64,000 nucleotides of DNA from JBDSKH01 sp035495435 (GCA_035495435.1 DATJFV010000020.1:45029-109028); one strand, 5' to 3'. Numbered from the stretch's first letter, positions 35,447 to 44,516 are shown. Numbers and translations: made by a program. The notes: generated from the sequence alone by a model not told the origin.

Positions 35447-36007
35447 ATGCCCACACCCGCACGCACCGACCGGGCCGCCATCGTGGAAGCCGGCCGGCTG
35501 ATCGTCGAATCATCAGGCCTCGAGGGGCTCACCATGCAGGCGGTGGCCGAGCGCGTCGGGGTGCGGGCGCCGTCGCTCTATAAACACGTGCGCGACCGGC
35601 GCGAACTCATCGCCCTCGTCGTCGGCGCCACCCTCGACGACCTCGCTGGACGACTCGTGGCGACCACGTCCGAGCCCGACCCCCGAGCGCGCCTGGTGCT
35701 GCAGGCCACCGAACTCCGCCGGTTCGCGCACCAGCACCCGGCCGGGTTCTCGCTGGTGTTCGCCCTGCACGATGCACCCCGGCCCGAGCCCGAGACCGCG
35801 GCGCGCGCGGTCTCACCTGTTCTGGATGCGGTGGCCGAGCTGGTGGGCGCCGAGCACGCCCTCGACGGCGCGCGGCTGGTCACCGCGTGGGCGAACGGGT
35901 TCCTCAGCATGGAGCTCGGCGGCGCGTTCCGGCTCGGGCCCGGGGTGGACGAGGCCTGGGAGTGGGGCCTGCACCGCATCATCGCGGCGCTCAGCGATCG
36001 CGGTTAG
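35447..36007 (+). CDS. TetR/AcrR-family regulator
   Basis: 186 residues, helix-turn-helix at about 8-50 with LTMQAVAERVGVRAPSLYKHVRDRRELI, followed by a helical C-terminal domain of the TetR_C_33-like sort with WANGFLSMELGGAF. AGGAG lies 9 bases before the ATG, in contrast to the leaderless neighbour. Divergent layout with a shared 38-bp gap makes the MBL hydrolase its most likely target. It overlaps the RidA gene by 4 bases at the 3' end. Confidence 0.9.
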   Translation: MPTPARTDRAAIVEAGRLIVESSGLEGLTMQAVAERVGVRAPSLYKHVRDRRELIALVVGATLDDLAGRLVATTSEPDPRARLVLQATELRRFAHQHPAGFSLVFALHDAPRPEPETAARAVSPVLDAVAELVGAEHALDGARLVTAWANGFLSMELGGAFRLGPGVDEAWEWGLHRIIAALSDRG

Positions 36008-36462
36008 GCGAACTCCAGCACCAGTTCGACCTCGACCGGGGCATCGAGCGGCAGCACCGCGACCCCGACCGCGCTGCGGGCATGCTGCCCCGCGTCGCCG
36101 AACACCTGCCCCAGCAGTTCCGACGCGCCGTTCATGACGGCGGGCTGGCCGGTGAACGCCGGGTCGGATGCCACGAACCCGACGACCTTGACCACGCGCG
36201 TCACGCGATCCAGGCTCCCGATCACGCTGGACGCCGCCGCGAGGGCGTTGAGGGCGCAGGTGCGCGCGAGGTCCGCCGCGGTCTCAGCCGTGACATCCGC
36301 CCCCACCTTGCCGGTGACCGGCAGCGATCCGTCGACGAACGGCAGCTGGCCGGCGGTGTAGACGAGGTTGCCGGTGACGACGGCGGGAACATAGGCGGCG
36401 ACGGGCTTGGCGAGCGCCGGAAGGGTGAGCCCCAGTTCTGCCAGGCGGGCCTCGACGCTCAT
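36004..36462 (-). CDS. RidA-family enamine/imine deaminase
   Basis: 152 residues. The RidA fold is seen in VVTGNLVYTAGQLPFVDG and AVGVAVLPLDAPVEVELVLEF; the conserved arginine of classical RidA appears in the HARSAVGV segment. Such proteins hydrolyse reactive enamine intermediates made by PLP enzymes. It is about 20 residues longer than canonical RidA, so it belongs to a related subgroup (Atu1372/UK114-like). The ATG overlaps the stop of the small DUF4177 gene. Confidence 0.85.
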   Translation of the reverse strand: MSVEARLAELGLTLPALAKPVAAYVPAVVTGNLVYTAGQLPFVDGSLPVTGKVGADVTAETAADLARTCALNALAAASSVIGSLDRVTRVVKVVGFVASDPAFTGQPAVMNGASELLGQVFGDAGQHARSAVGVAVLPLDAPVEVELVLEFA

Positions 36463-36617
36463 TCGGCACCCTTTTCGCGCTTGAGGTAGGCGACCAGTCC
36501 GCCCTCGGGGCCGGTGACGACCTGCACCAATTCCCAGCCCTGCTCGCCCCAGTTGTTGAGGATCTGAGCCGTGTTGTGGATCATCAGCGGGGTCGTCAGG
36601 TATTCCCAAGTTTTCAT
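36459..36617 (-). CDS. DUF4177-like small protein (52 aa)
   Basis: 52 residues, starting MKTWEYLTTPLMIHNTAQIL, then NNWGEQGWELVQVVTGPEGG and a basic end. This is the pattern of the DUF4177 family (small proteins with an EYL start and a GWEL motif). The stop overlaps the RidA start by ATGA, so they are co-translated. It is below common size cut-offs. In actinobacteria such small genes are often paired with ridA; no function is known. Confidence 0.82.
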   Translation of the reverse strand: MKTWEYLTTPLMIHNTAQILNNWGEQGWELVQVVTGPEGGLVAYLKREKGAE

Positions 36618-36673
36618 CGTTTAGGGGCGTCCGTTCAGGTTGGCGCGGGAGGGCATCGTCTACCCTGTACCCT

Positions 36674-39226
36674 ATGCCCCGCCCCAAAAACTCGGTCAGC
36701 AGTCTGTTCGCTGCCATCTTCGGCACCGTCGGATTCAGCGTTCTCGCCGGAGTGCTCAGCACCGTCATGGTCGCGCCGGCGATCGCCCTGACCGGCATCA
36801 CGGCGAACAACACGATCGGCATCTTCGAATCGCTGCCCGAGTACATCGTGCTCAACGCGGGTCACCAGCAGAACGAGATCGTCGCGATCGACAAGAACGG
36901 CAACCAGTACCCCATCGCCACGATCTTCGACCAGAACCGCGAAGAGGTCGACCTCGACCAGATGAGCGACTACCTGAAGTGGGCAGCGATCGCCGGCGAG
37001 GACCGCCGCTTCCGCGACCATGGCGGCGTGGACGTGCCCTCGGTGCTGCGCGCGGCACTCGGCGGCGGCTCCGCGGGCGGCGCCTCGACGCTAACCATGC
37101 AGACGGTGCGCAACATCCTCATCCAGGAGGCGCTGAACCAGACCAATCCCGACGGATCGGCGGTCAGCGACGAGAAGATCAAGGCCGACATCGCCAAGGC
37201 GCAGGCGCCCACCATCGACCGCAAGCTCAAAGAGATGAAGCTCGCGATCGGGCTCGAGAAGCGCTACTCCAAAGACGAGATCCTGCAGGCCTACCTCAAC
37301 ATCGCCGGCTTCGGCGGCAACACCTACGGGGTGCAGGCGGCGGCGCTGCAGTACTTCTCCAAGAACGCATCCGATCTGACGGTGGCCGAGTCGGCGTCGC
37401 TGATCGCGATCGTGCAGTACCCGAACGAGCGCGACCTGCAGACGCCCGACAACTACGCCGCCAACCAGGCCCGGCGCGACGTCATCATCAAGTCGATGTA
37501 CGCCGAGGGCTACATCACCCAGGCAGAGCGCGACGAAGCCCTCGCCACACCCGTGGACGAGAACTTCGTACACCCCTCCGCCACCAACAGCGGATGCCTG
37601 GGAGCCAGGAAGTACTTCGCGTTCCCCTGCGACTACGTCGAGAACAGCATCTTCGAGCTCGAGGCACTCGGCTCCACCCCCGAGGAGCGCCAGGCGAACT
37701 GGAAGAAGGGTGGCTACACGGTCGTCACGTCGATCAACCCGTCACTGCAGGCCACCGCGACCAAGATCGCCCAGCAGTACGCGCCCAAGAACGAGACGCG
37801 CTTCCAGCTGGGTGCCGCCATCACCTCCGTGCAGGTCAACACGGGCCGCATCCTGGTGATGACCCAGAACAAGGACTACAACAACACGCTGCAGGGCGGC
37901 GGGAAAACCGCCACCGCTGTCAACTTCTCGGCCGACATCAAGCACGGCGGGTCGGTCGGCTTCCAGCCCGGTTCGACATATAAGCCGTATGTGCTGCTCG
38001 CGTTCCTCGACTCGGGCGGCGGACTGAACGAGTCGTTCAACGCCTCGACCCTCGAGGTCAACCAGGCCAAGTTCGCCGACAGCTGCGGCGGCCCCTGGGG
38101 CGGCAAGTTCAAGTACAAGAACGACTCCGGCGAGAAGGGCTCGTACACCGTCATGCGCGGTACCGCGGGCTCGGTCAACTCCGTCTTCGTGCAGATGGCC
38201 AGCAAGGTCGACCAGTGCAAGATCAAGAAGCTGGCCGAGTCGATCGGCGTGCACAACGCCAACGGCTCCGAGCTCTCGACCCGCCCCTCGTGTGCGATCG
38301 GTGGCTGCGAGAACAACATCGCCCCGGTGACCGCCGCGGCCGCCTTCGCGGCGATCGCCAACCAGGGCGTGTTCTGCTCGCCGATCATCGTCGACAAGGT
38401 CATCGACCGCGACGGCAACGTGCTCCCCGGCCAGAACGCGCAGTGCGGTCAGTCGGCGGTCTCGCCGGCGGTGGCCAACACGGCGGCGTACGCCATGGCG
38501 GGCGTGTTCACCAACGGTACGGCGAACGCGTCGAACCCGCACGATGGCACCACCTACATCGGCAAGACGGGTACCACCGACAACGCGATCCACGTCTGGC
38601 TGGTCGGCTCGTCGACCAAGGTGTCGACCGCGGTGTGGGTCGGCAACATCAAGGGCCAGCAGTCGCTGCGGCAGATCTCGGTGAGCGGGATGCAGGCGGC
38701 GCTCCTGCGGCACGCGATCTTCAAACCGATGGCCCTCGCGGTCGACGCGTTCTACCCCGGTGGCGCCTTCCCGCCGCCGGACCCGGCGATGCTGAAGGGC
38801 AGCGGCGCGATCGTGCCCGACGTCAGCGGCCAGACGCAGGAGCAGGCGAAGTCGGCGATCGAACTGGCCGAGCTCAACTACCAGAAGGGCCCGAAGGTCG
38901 ACTCCGATCTGCCGGCCGGCACGGTGGTGCGCACCAGCCCCGCTGCGGGCGAGTCGGTGCCGAAGGGCACCACGATCGTGGCGTACGTCAGCAACGGCCT
39001 TGCCGAAGCCCTGCCGGATGTGACCGGCCAGGATGTGCAGTCGGCGAAGAACGACCTGAACAACGCCGGCTGGAGCAACGTGGTCGGGTCGTGTGACACC
39101 AACCCGACACCGTCGCCGCCGGATCTGACCGTCTACTCGATGGACCCGGCTCCGGGGTCTGTGGTCAACAAGTCCACGGTGATCACGTTGCACTACTACG
39201 GCGTCCCCACCTGTCCGGTCAATTGA
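36674..39226 (+). CDS. Class A penicillin-binding protein with PASTA domains
   Basis: 850 residues. After a short cytoplasmic end and one membrane span (about 15-42) come the GT51 glycosyltransferase (EDRRFRDHGGVD, near 110) and the transpeptidase with S-T-Y-K, SVN and GKTGTT. Two PASTA repeats follow (about 710-845). It polymerises and crosslinks peptidoglycan outside the membrane; it belongs to the PonA/PonA1 type. No ribosome binding site is present; TACCCT at 36661-36666 is 7 bases before the ATG, so a leaderless start is likely. A metallophosphatase overlaps the stop. Confidence 0.95.
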   Translation: MPRPKNSVSSLFAAIFGTVGFSVLAGVLSTVMVAPAIALTGITANNTIGIFESLPEYIVLNAGHQQNEIVAIDKNGNQYPIATIFDQNREEVDLDQMSDYLKWAAIAGEDRRFRDHGGVDVPSVLRAALGGGSAGGASTLTMQTVRNILIQEALNQTNPDGSAVSDEKIKADIAKAQAPTIDRKLKEMKLAIGLEKRYSKDEILQAYLNIAGFGGNTYGVQAAALQYFSKNASDLTVAESASLIAIVQYPNERDLQTPDNYAANQARRDVIIKSMYAEGYITQAERDEALATPVDENFVHPSATNSGCLGARKYFAFPCDYVENSIFELEALGSTPEERQANWKKGGYTVVTSINPSLQATATKIAQQYAPKNETRFQLGAAITSVQVNTGRILVMTQNKDYNNTLQGGGKTATAVNFSADIKHGGSVGFQPGSTYKPYVLLAFLDSGGGLNESFNASTLEVNQAKFADSCGGPWGGKFKYKNDSGEKGSYTVMRGTAGSVNSVFVQMASKVDQCKIKKLAESIGVHNANGSELSTRPSCAIGGCENNIAPVTAAAAFAAIANQGVFCSPIIVDKVIDRDGNVLPGQNAQCGQSAVSPAVANTAAYAMAGVFTNGTANASNPHDGTTYIGKTGTTDNAIHVWLVGSSTKVSTAVWVGNIKGQQSLRQISVSGMQAALLRHAIFKPMALAVDAFYPGGAFPPPDPAMLKGSGAIVPDVSGQTQEQAKSAIELAELNYQKGPKVDSDLPAGTVVRTSPAAGESVPKGTTIVAYVSNGLAEALPDVTGQDVQSAKNDLNNAGWSNVVGSCDTNPTPSPPDLTVYSMDPAPGSVVNKSTVITLHYYGVPTCPVN

Positions 39227-40182
39227 CGAAGACAGGCCGGGCGGCCGCGGCGACCCTCACAGGCATCGCGGCCGCGGGGGTGGCGGCGTTCGCCTGGGGC
39301 ACGCTGGTCGAGCGCAACCGCTTCACGGTGCGGCACGAGATCGTGCCCGTGCTCGAGCCGGGCGCGCGCCCGCTGACGGTGCTGCACCTGAGCGACCTGC
39401 ACATGGCTCCGTGGCAGACCGCCAAGCAGGACTTCGTGCGCTCGCTCGCCCGCTACGAACCCGACCTCGTCATCGACACCGGTGACAACCTGGGCCACGT
39501 CGACGGCAACTCCGGGGTCGAGCGCGCCCTCGAACCGTTCGCCGGTGTTCCGGGCGTGTTCGTGCACGGCTCGAACGACTACTTCGGTCCGGTGTTCAAG
39601 AACCCGTTCCGGTATTTCGTCACCCTCGAAGACACCCGCAAGGGCCGAAGGCCCGACCTCGACACCGCGGGACTCGAACGCTTCTTCACCGACGATCTCG
39701 GGTGGCTGTCGCTGAACAACACCGCCCGAGCCCTGGAGATCAAGGGCACCCGCATCGAACTGTTCGGCACGAACGACGCGCACCGCGACTGGGACCGGCT
39801 CGACCTGCTTCCCGGCGCGATCGAAACGGTTCGCGAGAACGTGACGTGGAGCGACGACTCCGGCGACGAGGTGCTCGCGCTCGGTGTGACCCATGCGCCG
39901 TATCGCCGGGTGCTCGACGACTTCGTCAACCAGGGCGCCGACATCGTGTTCGCCGGACACACCCACGGGGGCCAGGTCCGCATCCCCGGAATGCGCGACG
40001 CGCTGGTGACCAACTGCGACATCCCCGCCGACCAGGCGCAAGGCATGACCCGCTGGCGCACCGGCACGCACCACGCGTATCTGGAGGTCTCGGCGGGTCT
40101 CGGCACCTCCATCTACGCGCCCGTGCGGTTCGCGTGCCCGCCGGAGGCCGTGGTGCTGACCCTGGTGCCGCGCAGCGAGTAG
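39223..40182 (+). CDS. Membrane-anchored metallophosphoesterase
   Basis: 319 residues from TTG 39223, which overlaps the PBP stop as TTGA. A hydrophobic N-terminal segment (about 6-28) anchors it. The calcineurin-like core has HLSDLHM, DTGDNLG, GSNDYF, THAPYRR and GHTHGGQ, the complete metal-ligand set. Conserved next to ponA in many actinobacteria. Substrates of this YkuE-like group are uncertain; a cell-envelope phosphoester is plausible from the context. Confidence 0.9.
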   Translation: MTKTGRAAAATLTGIAAAGVAAFAWGTLVERNRFTVRHEIVPVLEPGARPLTVLHLSDLHMAPWQTAKQDFVRSLARYEPDLVIDTGDNLGHVDGNSGVERALEPFAGVPGVFVHGSNDYFGPVFKNPFRYFVTLEDTRKGRRPDLDTAGLERFFTDDLGWLSLNNTARALEIKGTRIELFGTNDAHRDWDRLDLLPGAIETVRENVTWSDDSGDEVLALGVTHAPYRRVLDDFVNQGADIVFAGHTHGGQVRIPGMRDALVTNCDIPADQAQGMTRWRTGTHHAYLEVSAGLGTSIYAPVRFACPPEAVVLTLVPRSE

Positions 40183-40258
40183 CGGGCAGGTAACCGGGCC
40201 CGCGGTGCCGGGGGCCTCGCGGATCGGGTATCCTGTTTCAGTTGCCTTCGGGCGACAG

Positions 40259-40335
40259 CGGGGTATGGCGCAGCTTGGTAGCGCGCGTCGTTCGGGACGA
40301 CGAGGCCGCAGGTTCAAATCCTGTTACCCCGACCA
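40259..40335 (+). tRNA. tRNA-Pro (anticodon CGG)
   Basis: Acceptor CGGGGTA pairs with TACCCCG; the anticodon arm CGTCG-TTCGGGA-CGACG gives anticodon CGG (proline, codon CCG); the T loop is GGTTCAAATCC. CCA is encoded at 40333-40335. TATCCT at 40229-40234 is a likely -10. Confidence 0.97.
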
Positions 40336-40350
40336 CAGCGGTGGTCCGAC

Positions 40351-41019
40351 TTACGTGAAGTCCGCGTCGGGCCCTGACCGGTACGAGAAGTCGAGCTTCG
40401 GCCGCCAGCCGCGGTTCAGCACGCCACCCGACTCCTCGAGGTAGCACTGGCCGCAGAGCGACTCGTAGGACACTTCGGCGTCACCATCGATCGCCACCTG
40501 GTTGCCGTCGAACACGAACTGCCCGTTGACCACGCGCGCGTTGAACACGGCTTTGCGCCCGCAGCGGCAGATGGTCTTCAGCTCCTCCAGCGAATGGGCG
40601 ATCTCGAGAAGCCGGCGCGAGCCGGGGAACGCCACAGTCTGGAAGTCGGTGCGGATGCCGTAGGCGAGCACCGGCACATCCTCGTTGATCGCGATGCGCA
40701 GCAGGTCGTCGACCTGCCCCTCCCCCAGGAACTGCGCCTCGTCGACGAGCAGGCAGCTGACATCCCGCCCGGTGCGCCGGATGGTGTTCTCGCGCTCCCG
40801 CGTGAACGCGGCGTAGATGTCCTCATCCGGGCCGACCGTGAAGTCGACGTTGCGGGTGATGCCGAGGCGCGACACGATCGCGTTGTCGCCCTTCGAGTCG
40901 ATGGCGGGCTTCGCGAGCAGCACCTGCTGCCCGCGCTCCTCGTAGTTGAACGCGGCCTGCAGCAGCGCGGTGCTCTTGCCGGAGTTCATCGCCCCGTAGC
41001 GGAAGTACAGCTTGGCCAT
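40351..41019 (-). CDS. tdk: Thymidine kinase
   Basis: 222 residues, phosphorylates thymidine in the salvage pathway. Walker A is GAMNSGKST, DEAQF is the Walker B-like motif and the structural zinc site is CRCG with CGQC. Length fits type II thymidine kinases. Its ATG shares one base with the stop of the response regulator gene (TAATG), so translation is coupled to it. That pairing is unusual. Confidence 0.95.
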   Translation of the reverse strand: MAKLYFRYGAMNSGKSTALLQAAFNYEERGQQVLLAKPAIDSKGDNAIVSRLGITRNVDFTVGPDEDIYAAFTRERENTIRRTGRDVSCLLVDEAQFLGEGQVDDLLRIAINEDVPVLAYGIRTDFQTVAFPGSRRLLEIAHSLEELKTICRCGRKAVFNARVVNGQFVFDGNQVAIDGDAEVSYESLCGQCYLEESGGVLNRGWRPKLDFSYRSGPDADFT

Positions 41020-41690
41020 TACTCCAGATAACCATCTTCAGCGGCGCGGCGGATGAGTTCGGACTTCTTACCAGCAGGCCGGTCGACTTTCGCGTATTTC
41101 TCGCGCACCCGGCGCAGGTACGTCTTCGCCGTCTCGTATTGCACGTTCATGCGTTCGGCCACCTCGGCGGTGCTGAAGCCCGACGCGTAGAGCCGCAGCG
41201 CCTCTTCTTCGCCGGGGCTGAGGCGTGGCTTGATCTGGGGCAGAGCACCGGTCGGCAGCGGACGCCAGGCGCGGTGGGCGCCCGCATCCGCCTCCATCCC
41301 CATCACCTGTCGCGCGGCATCCATCACGGATGCCATCGGCAGCGCCTTCGAGACGAAATCGGCGGCACCCGCGGCCAGCGCGCGATCGCGGGCCTCCTTG
41401 GTGTCGATGCTGGACAGCACGATCACCCGAGCACCCGCGGCACGGCAGGTGCGCACCCGGGCCTCGATCGACACCGGCTCTTTCAGCTGGAAGTCGATGA
41501 ACACCAGATCGGTGGGGAACGCCGGGCTGTGCACCAGCTGCAGCCACGTCGGCGCCATCAGCACGACCTCGAAGTCGGGCGCATGTGACGTGATCCAGCT
41601 GCCCAGACTGTCGAGCAGCACCTCGTGGTCGTCGAGGATCGCCAGACGCACCGGAGCGGTGCGCGCGGCCACCTCACCGGCGATGCTCAT
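41019..41690 (-). CDS. LuxR/NarL-family response regulator (orphan)
   Basis: 223 residues. Receiver domain with the acid pair in LDDHE, the phospho-acceptor in FIDFQL and the lysine in VSKALP; LuxR helix-turn-helix with FSTAEVAERMNVQYETAKTYLRRVREKY. No histidine kinase is encoded nearby. ATG 41690 is preferred over ATG 41696 because TAGGGT (41702-41697) sits exactly 6 bases before it, the leaderless spacing seen at many genes here, and no ribosome binding site exists for either. Confidence 0.88.
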   Translation of the reverse strand: MSIAGEVAARTAPVRLAILDDHEVLLDSLGSWITSHAPDFEVVLMAPTWLQLVHSPAFPTDLVFIDFQLKEPVSIEARVRTCRAAGARVIVLSSIDTKEARDRALAAGAADFVSKALPMASVMDAARQVMGMEADAGAHRAWRPLPTGALPQIKPRLSPGEEEALRLYASGFSTAEVAERMNVQYETAKTYLRRVREKYAKVDRPAGKKSELIRRAAEDGYLE

Positions 41691-41745
41691 GCCCATACCC
41701 TATTGGGCCGAGTGCGGGTGGGGGATACGGCACGCATCCTCGCTC

Positions 41746-42852
41746 TCAGAACAGGGTCGGCTGGATGCCGGCGGCGGCATGTGCGGGCAGCTCGGCCGCG
41801 ATCAGCGCGGCCCCCGCCACATCGGCACCCTGAGCCCCGCGCCGTGCCCCGTCGATGGCACCGGCTCGCACCACCCCCGTCGCCGGATCGATGCGCGGCT
41901 GACGTTCGAGATGGTGGCGACGCAGCAGCGGGCGGATCCGCGCGGCCAGCCACGCCCGGTACTCCTTCGCGGCGTAACTCCCGGTGCCGAACACCTCCCG
42001 GTATCGCGGTACCAGCTCGCGATGCTCGCGCTCGAGCCACGCCCAGTACCACTCGCGCGCACCCGGCCGCAGGTGCAGCGCGCTGTACGCGACCGAGTCG
42101 GCCCCGGCATCCGCGATCTGCGACAGCGCCCGGTCGAGGTGCGCGATCGAATCGGTGAGGTACGGCAGCACCGGCATGAGGAACACCGACACGTTCAGGC
42201 CTGCCTCTTTCACGGCGCGGATCGTCGCCAACCGCGCCTCAGTGGTCGGCGCACCGGGCTCGACCTGCTCGCGCAACGCATCGTCGAACACGTCGATCGT
42301 CATCGCGACGTCGACCGGCACCAGCTCGGCCGCCGCCTGCAGCAGCGGCAGGTCGCGGCGCAGCAGCGTGCCCTTGGTGAGGATGCTGAACGGGGTATCC
42401 GACGCGGCCAGCGCCGCGATGATGCCGGGCATCAGCCGGTACCGGCCCTCGGCGCGCTGATACGGGTCGGTGTTGGTGCCGAGAGCCACCGGATGCCGCC
42501 CCCAGCTCGGGCGCGCCAGCTCTTTCGCCAGCACCTCGGCCACGTTCACCTTCACCACGATCTGGGTATCGAAGTCGCGCCCGGAATCGAGGTCGAGGTA
42601 TTCGTGAGTTTTCCGCGCAAAACAGAATACGCATTGGTGAAGACAGCCCCTGTAGGGGTTGATCGTCCAGCCGAACGGCAGCGCGTTCGACGACCCCGGG
42701 ACGTGGTTCAGCGCGCTCTTGGCCAGCACCTCGTGAAAGGTGATGCCGGCGAACTCGGGTGTCTGCACCGACCGCACCAGGTCGTGACGGGTGGCCAGCC
42801 CGGGGAGCGCGTCCGCATCCGCCGCGTCGATCTGCTGGCCACCCCACCTCAC
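41746..42852 (-). CDS. Radical SAM protein, Rv2578c family
   Basis: 368 residues. The iron-sulphur cluster motif is CLHQCVFC (C-x3-C-x2-C), in a context (INPYRGCLHQCVFCFARKTHEYLDLDSG) like SPL/Rv2578c-type radical SAM proteins. Function is unknown; spore photoproduct lyase-related members repair DNA. The GTG at 42852 lies just past a perfect LexA box (42861-42876), so the gene is probably SOS-induced, in keeping with a repair role. There is no ribosome binding site. Confidence 0.86.
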   Translation of the reverse strand: MRWGGQQIDAADADALPGLATRHDLVRSVQTPEFAGITFHEVLAKSALNHVPGSSNALPFGWTINPYRGCLHQCVFCFARKTHEYLDLDSGRDFDTQIVVKVNVAEVLAKELARPSWGRHPVALGTNTDPYQRAEGRYRLMPGIIAALAASDTPFSILTKGTLLRRDLPLLQAAAELVPVDVAMTIDVFDDALREQVEPGAPTTEARLATIRAVKEAGLNVSVFLMPVLPYLTDSIAHLDRALSQIADAGADSVAYSALHLRPGAREWYWAWLEREHRELVPRYREVFGTGSYAAKEYRAWLAARIRPLLRRHHLERQPRIDPATGVVRAGAIDGARRGAQGADVAGAALIAAELPAHAAAGIQPTLF

Positions 42853-42860
42853 CCAGACAT

Positions 42861-42876
42861 TCGAACATACGTTCGA
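42861..42876. promoter_or_regulatory. LexA (SOS) box
   Basis: TCGAAC-ATAC-GTTCGA is a perfect match to the actinobacterial SOS box TCGAAC-N4-GTTCGA. It lies 8 bases before the radical SAM start codon. TTGACC (42887-42882) and TCGAAT (42864-42859), 17 bp apart, form a promoter covered by the box, with the start of transcription predicted at the GTG itself. Confidence 0.9.
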
Positions 42877-42883
42877 GGCAGGG

Positions 42884-44509
42884 TCAAGCCGCGACGCCCT
42901 CCGTGAGCAGCAGAGTCTGCGCCGACCACCGCCGGTGCAACCAGCGGTCGTGAGAGGCGACCACCACGGCACCCGGATAGCTGCCCAGCGCCTCCTCCAG
43001 TTCGGTCGCGAGGGTCAGCGACAGGTGGTTCGTCGGCTCGTCGAGCAGGAACACGTGCGGCGGCCGCGCGATGATCAACGCCAGTGCGGTGCGTCGCTGC
43101 TGACCGATCGAGAGCCGCCCGACCGGGCGGTCGAGGTCACGCTCGGCGAGCAGCCCGAGGCTCGCCAGCGGCAGCACCTCGGCGCGGCGCTCCCCCACGG
43201 CTCGGGTGTACAGCGCCCGCGGAGTCGCCGCGGCATCCGCCCACCGCACGTCCTGGTCGAGCAGCGCCACCCGCAGACCCGTGCGGCGCGTCACCCGGCC
43301 GCCGTCGGGGCCGAACCGGCCGGCGAGCAGGCCGAGCAGCGTCGACTTGCCCGCCCCGTTCGGGCCGGTGACGAGCAACCGGGCATCGGGGGCGATGCGC
43401 AGCGCGTCGAGCCGCAACCGGTCACCGACGCGCGCGTTCTCGACCGACAGCAGGGGTTCGTCATCGTCGAGCAGGTGCGATCCGCGCGGGATGCCGCCGA
43501 ACGCGAGCAGGGGCGCAGGCTCGTCGACGCGGCCGGCCCGCAGCTCCTGCAGACGCCCCTCGGCGTTGCGCACCCGACGGCTCACCTGCCGGTCGACGTT
43601 CGCGCCCTTGAACGCGTGGATGAACTTATCGTTGTCGCGCGGCCCGCGTCCGGGAGCCACGCTGCGCGCGGTGACCGCGATCGCGTGCTCGAGGTGCTCG
43701 GCCCGCCTCTGCTCGGAGGCGTACTGCGCCTCCCAGCGTGCCCGCTCCGCCGCCTTCTCGGCCAGATACTGCGAATAGCTGCCGCCGAACCGGGTCGCCC
43801 CCGACCGCGACGGGTCGATGTCGATCAACCCCGTCGCGACCTCGTCGAGGAAGGCCCGGTCGTGGCTGGCGAACACCACCGCACCCCGCCAGTCGCGCAG
43901 CCGCCGCACCAGGAACTCGACCGCGGAGTCGTCGAGATGGTTCGTCGGCTCGTCGAGCAGCAGCGCCTCCGGCTGGCTCAGCAGCAGCGCCGCGAGCGCC
44001 ACGCGACTGCGCTGACCGCCCGAGATCTCGCCGATCGGCCGGTCGAGCGGCAGCGAGCCGACACCGAGCCCCGCGAGCAGCTCGTCGCGGCGGGCGTCGA
44101 GACTCCAGAGACCGGCCGCCTCGGCGGCCTCCAGCGCGGCGGCATAGCGATCCGCTGCCGACGGGTCATCGCCCGCGAGCGCCGCCGCGGCATCCGACAG
44201 CGTCGACTCGATCGCACGCACGTGCGCCGTGGCGGCCTGAATGACCGCCCGAATCGACGTTGTGGGAGCAGCCGCGACCTCCTGGGTCAGCAGAGCCGTG
44301 CGCTCGGGGCGTTCGATGACCCCCGCGTCGGCGACCTCGACGCCTGCCAGCAGACGCAGCAGCGTCGACTTGCCGGCGCCGTTCTCGCCGAGCAGGCCGA
44401 TGCGCTGCCCAGCGCTCACGGTCAGGGACAGGTCGGTCAGGATGCTGCGGTCGCCATAGGCGTGCGAGACGCCGTCCGCGCGCAGCACAGAAAGGGAAGG
44501 GGTACGCAA
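42884..44509 (-). CDS. ABC-F ATPase, probable ribosome-protection protein
   Basis: 541 residues with two ABC domains and no membrane segment: Walker A GENGAGKST and GPNGAGKST, signatures SGGQRSR and SIGQQRR, both Walker B as LLLDEPTNHL. This is the ABC-F class. Length and the divergent inter-domain linker suit antibiotic-resistance members (TlrC/SrmB/Msr-like) better than housekeeping EttA, but that is inference. The start is TTG 44509; its only ribosome binding site, AGGA, lies 10 bases upstream inside an inverted repeat. A 9-codon leader frame (44580-44609) precedes it. Confidence 0.88.
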   Translation of the reverse strand: MRTPSLSVLRADGVSHAYGDRSILTDLSLTVSAGQRIGLLGENGAGKSTLLRLLAGVEVADAGVIERPERTALLTQEVAAAPTTSIRAVIQAATAHVRAIESTLSDAAAALAGDDPSAADRYAAALEAAEAAGLWSLDARRDELLAGLGVGSLPLDRPIGEISGGQRSRVALAALLLSQPEALLLDEPTNHLDDSAVEFLVRRLRDWRGAVVFASHDRAFLDEVATGLIDIDPSRSGATRFGGSYSQYLAEKAAERARWEAQYASEQRRAEHLEHAIAVTARSVAPGRGPRDNDKFIHAFKGANVDRQVSRRVRNAEGRLQELRAGRVDEPAPLLAFGGIPRGSHLLDDDEPLLSVENARVGDRLRLDALRIAPDARLLVTGPNGAGKSTLLGLLAGRFGPDGGRVTRRTGLRVALLDQDVRWADAAATPRALYTRAVGERRAEVLPLASLGLLAERDLDRPVGRLSIGQQRRTALALIIARPPHVFLLDEPTNHLSLTLATELEEALGSYPGAVVVASHDRWLHRRWSAQTLLLTEGVAA

Positions 44510-44516
44510 GAGAGAG

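Noticed and set aside
40205..40444. A short protein-coding frame across tRNA-Pro
   Set aside because: It covers a complete tRNA cloverleaf with encoded CCA and has no ribosome site.
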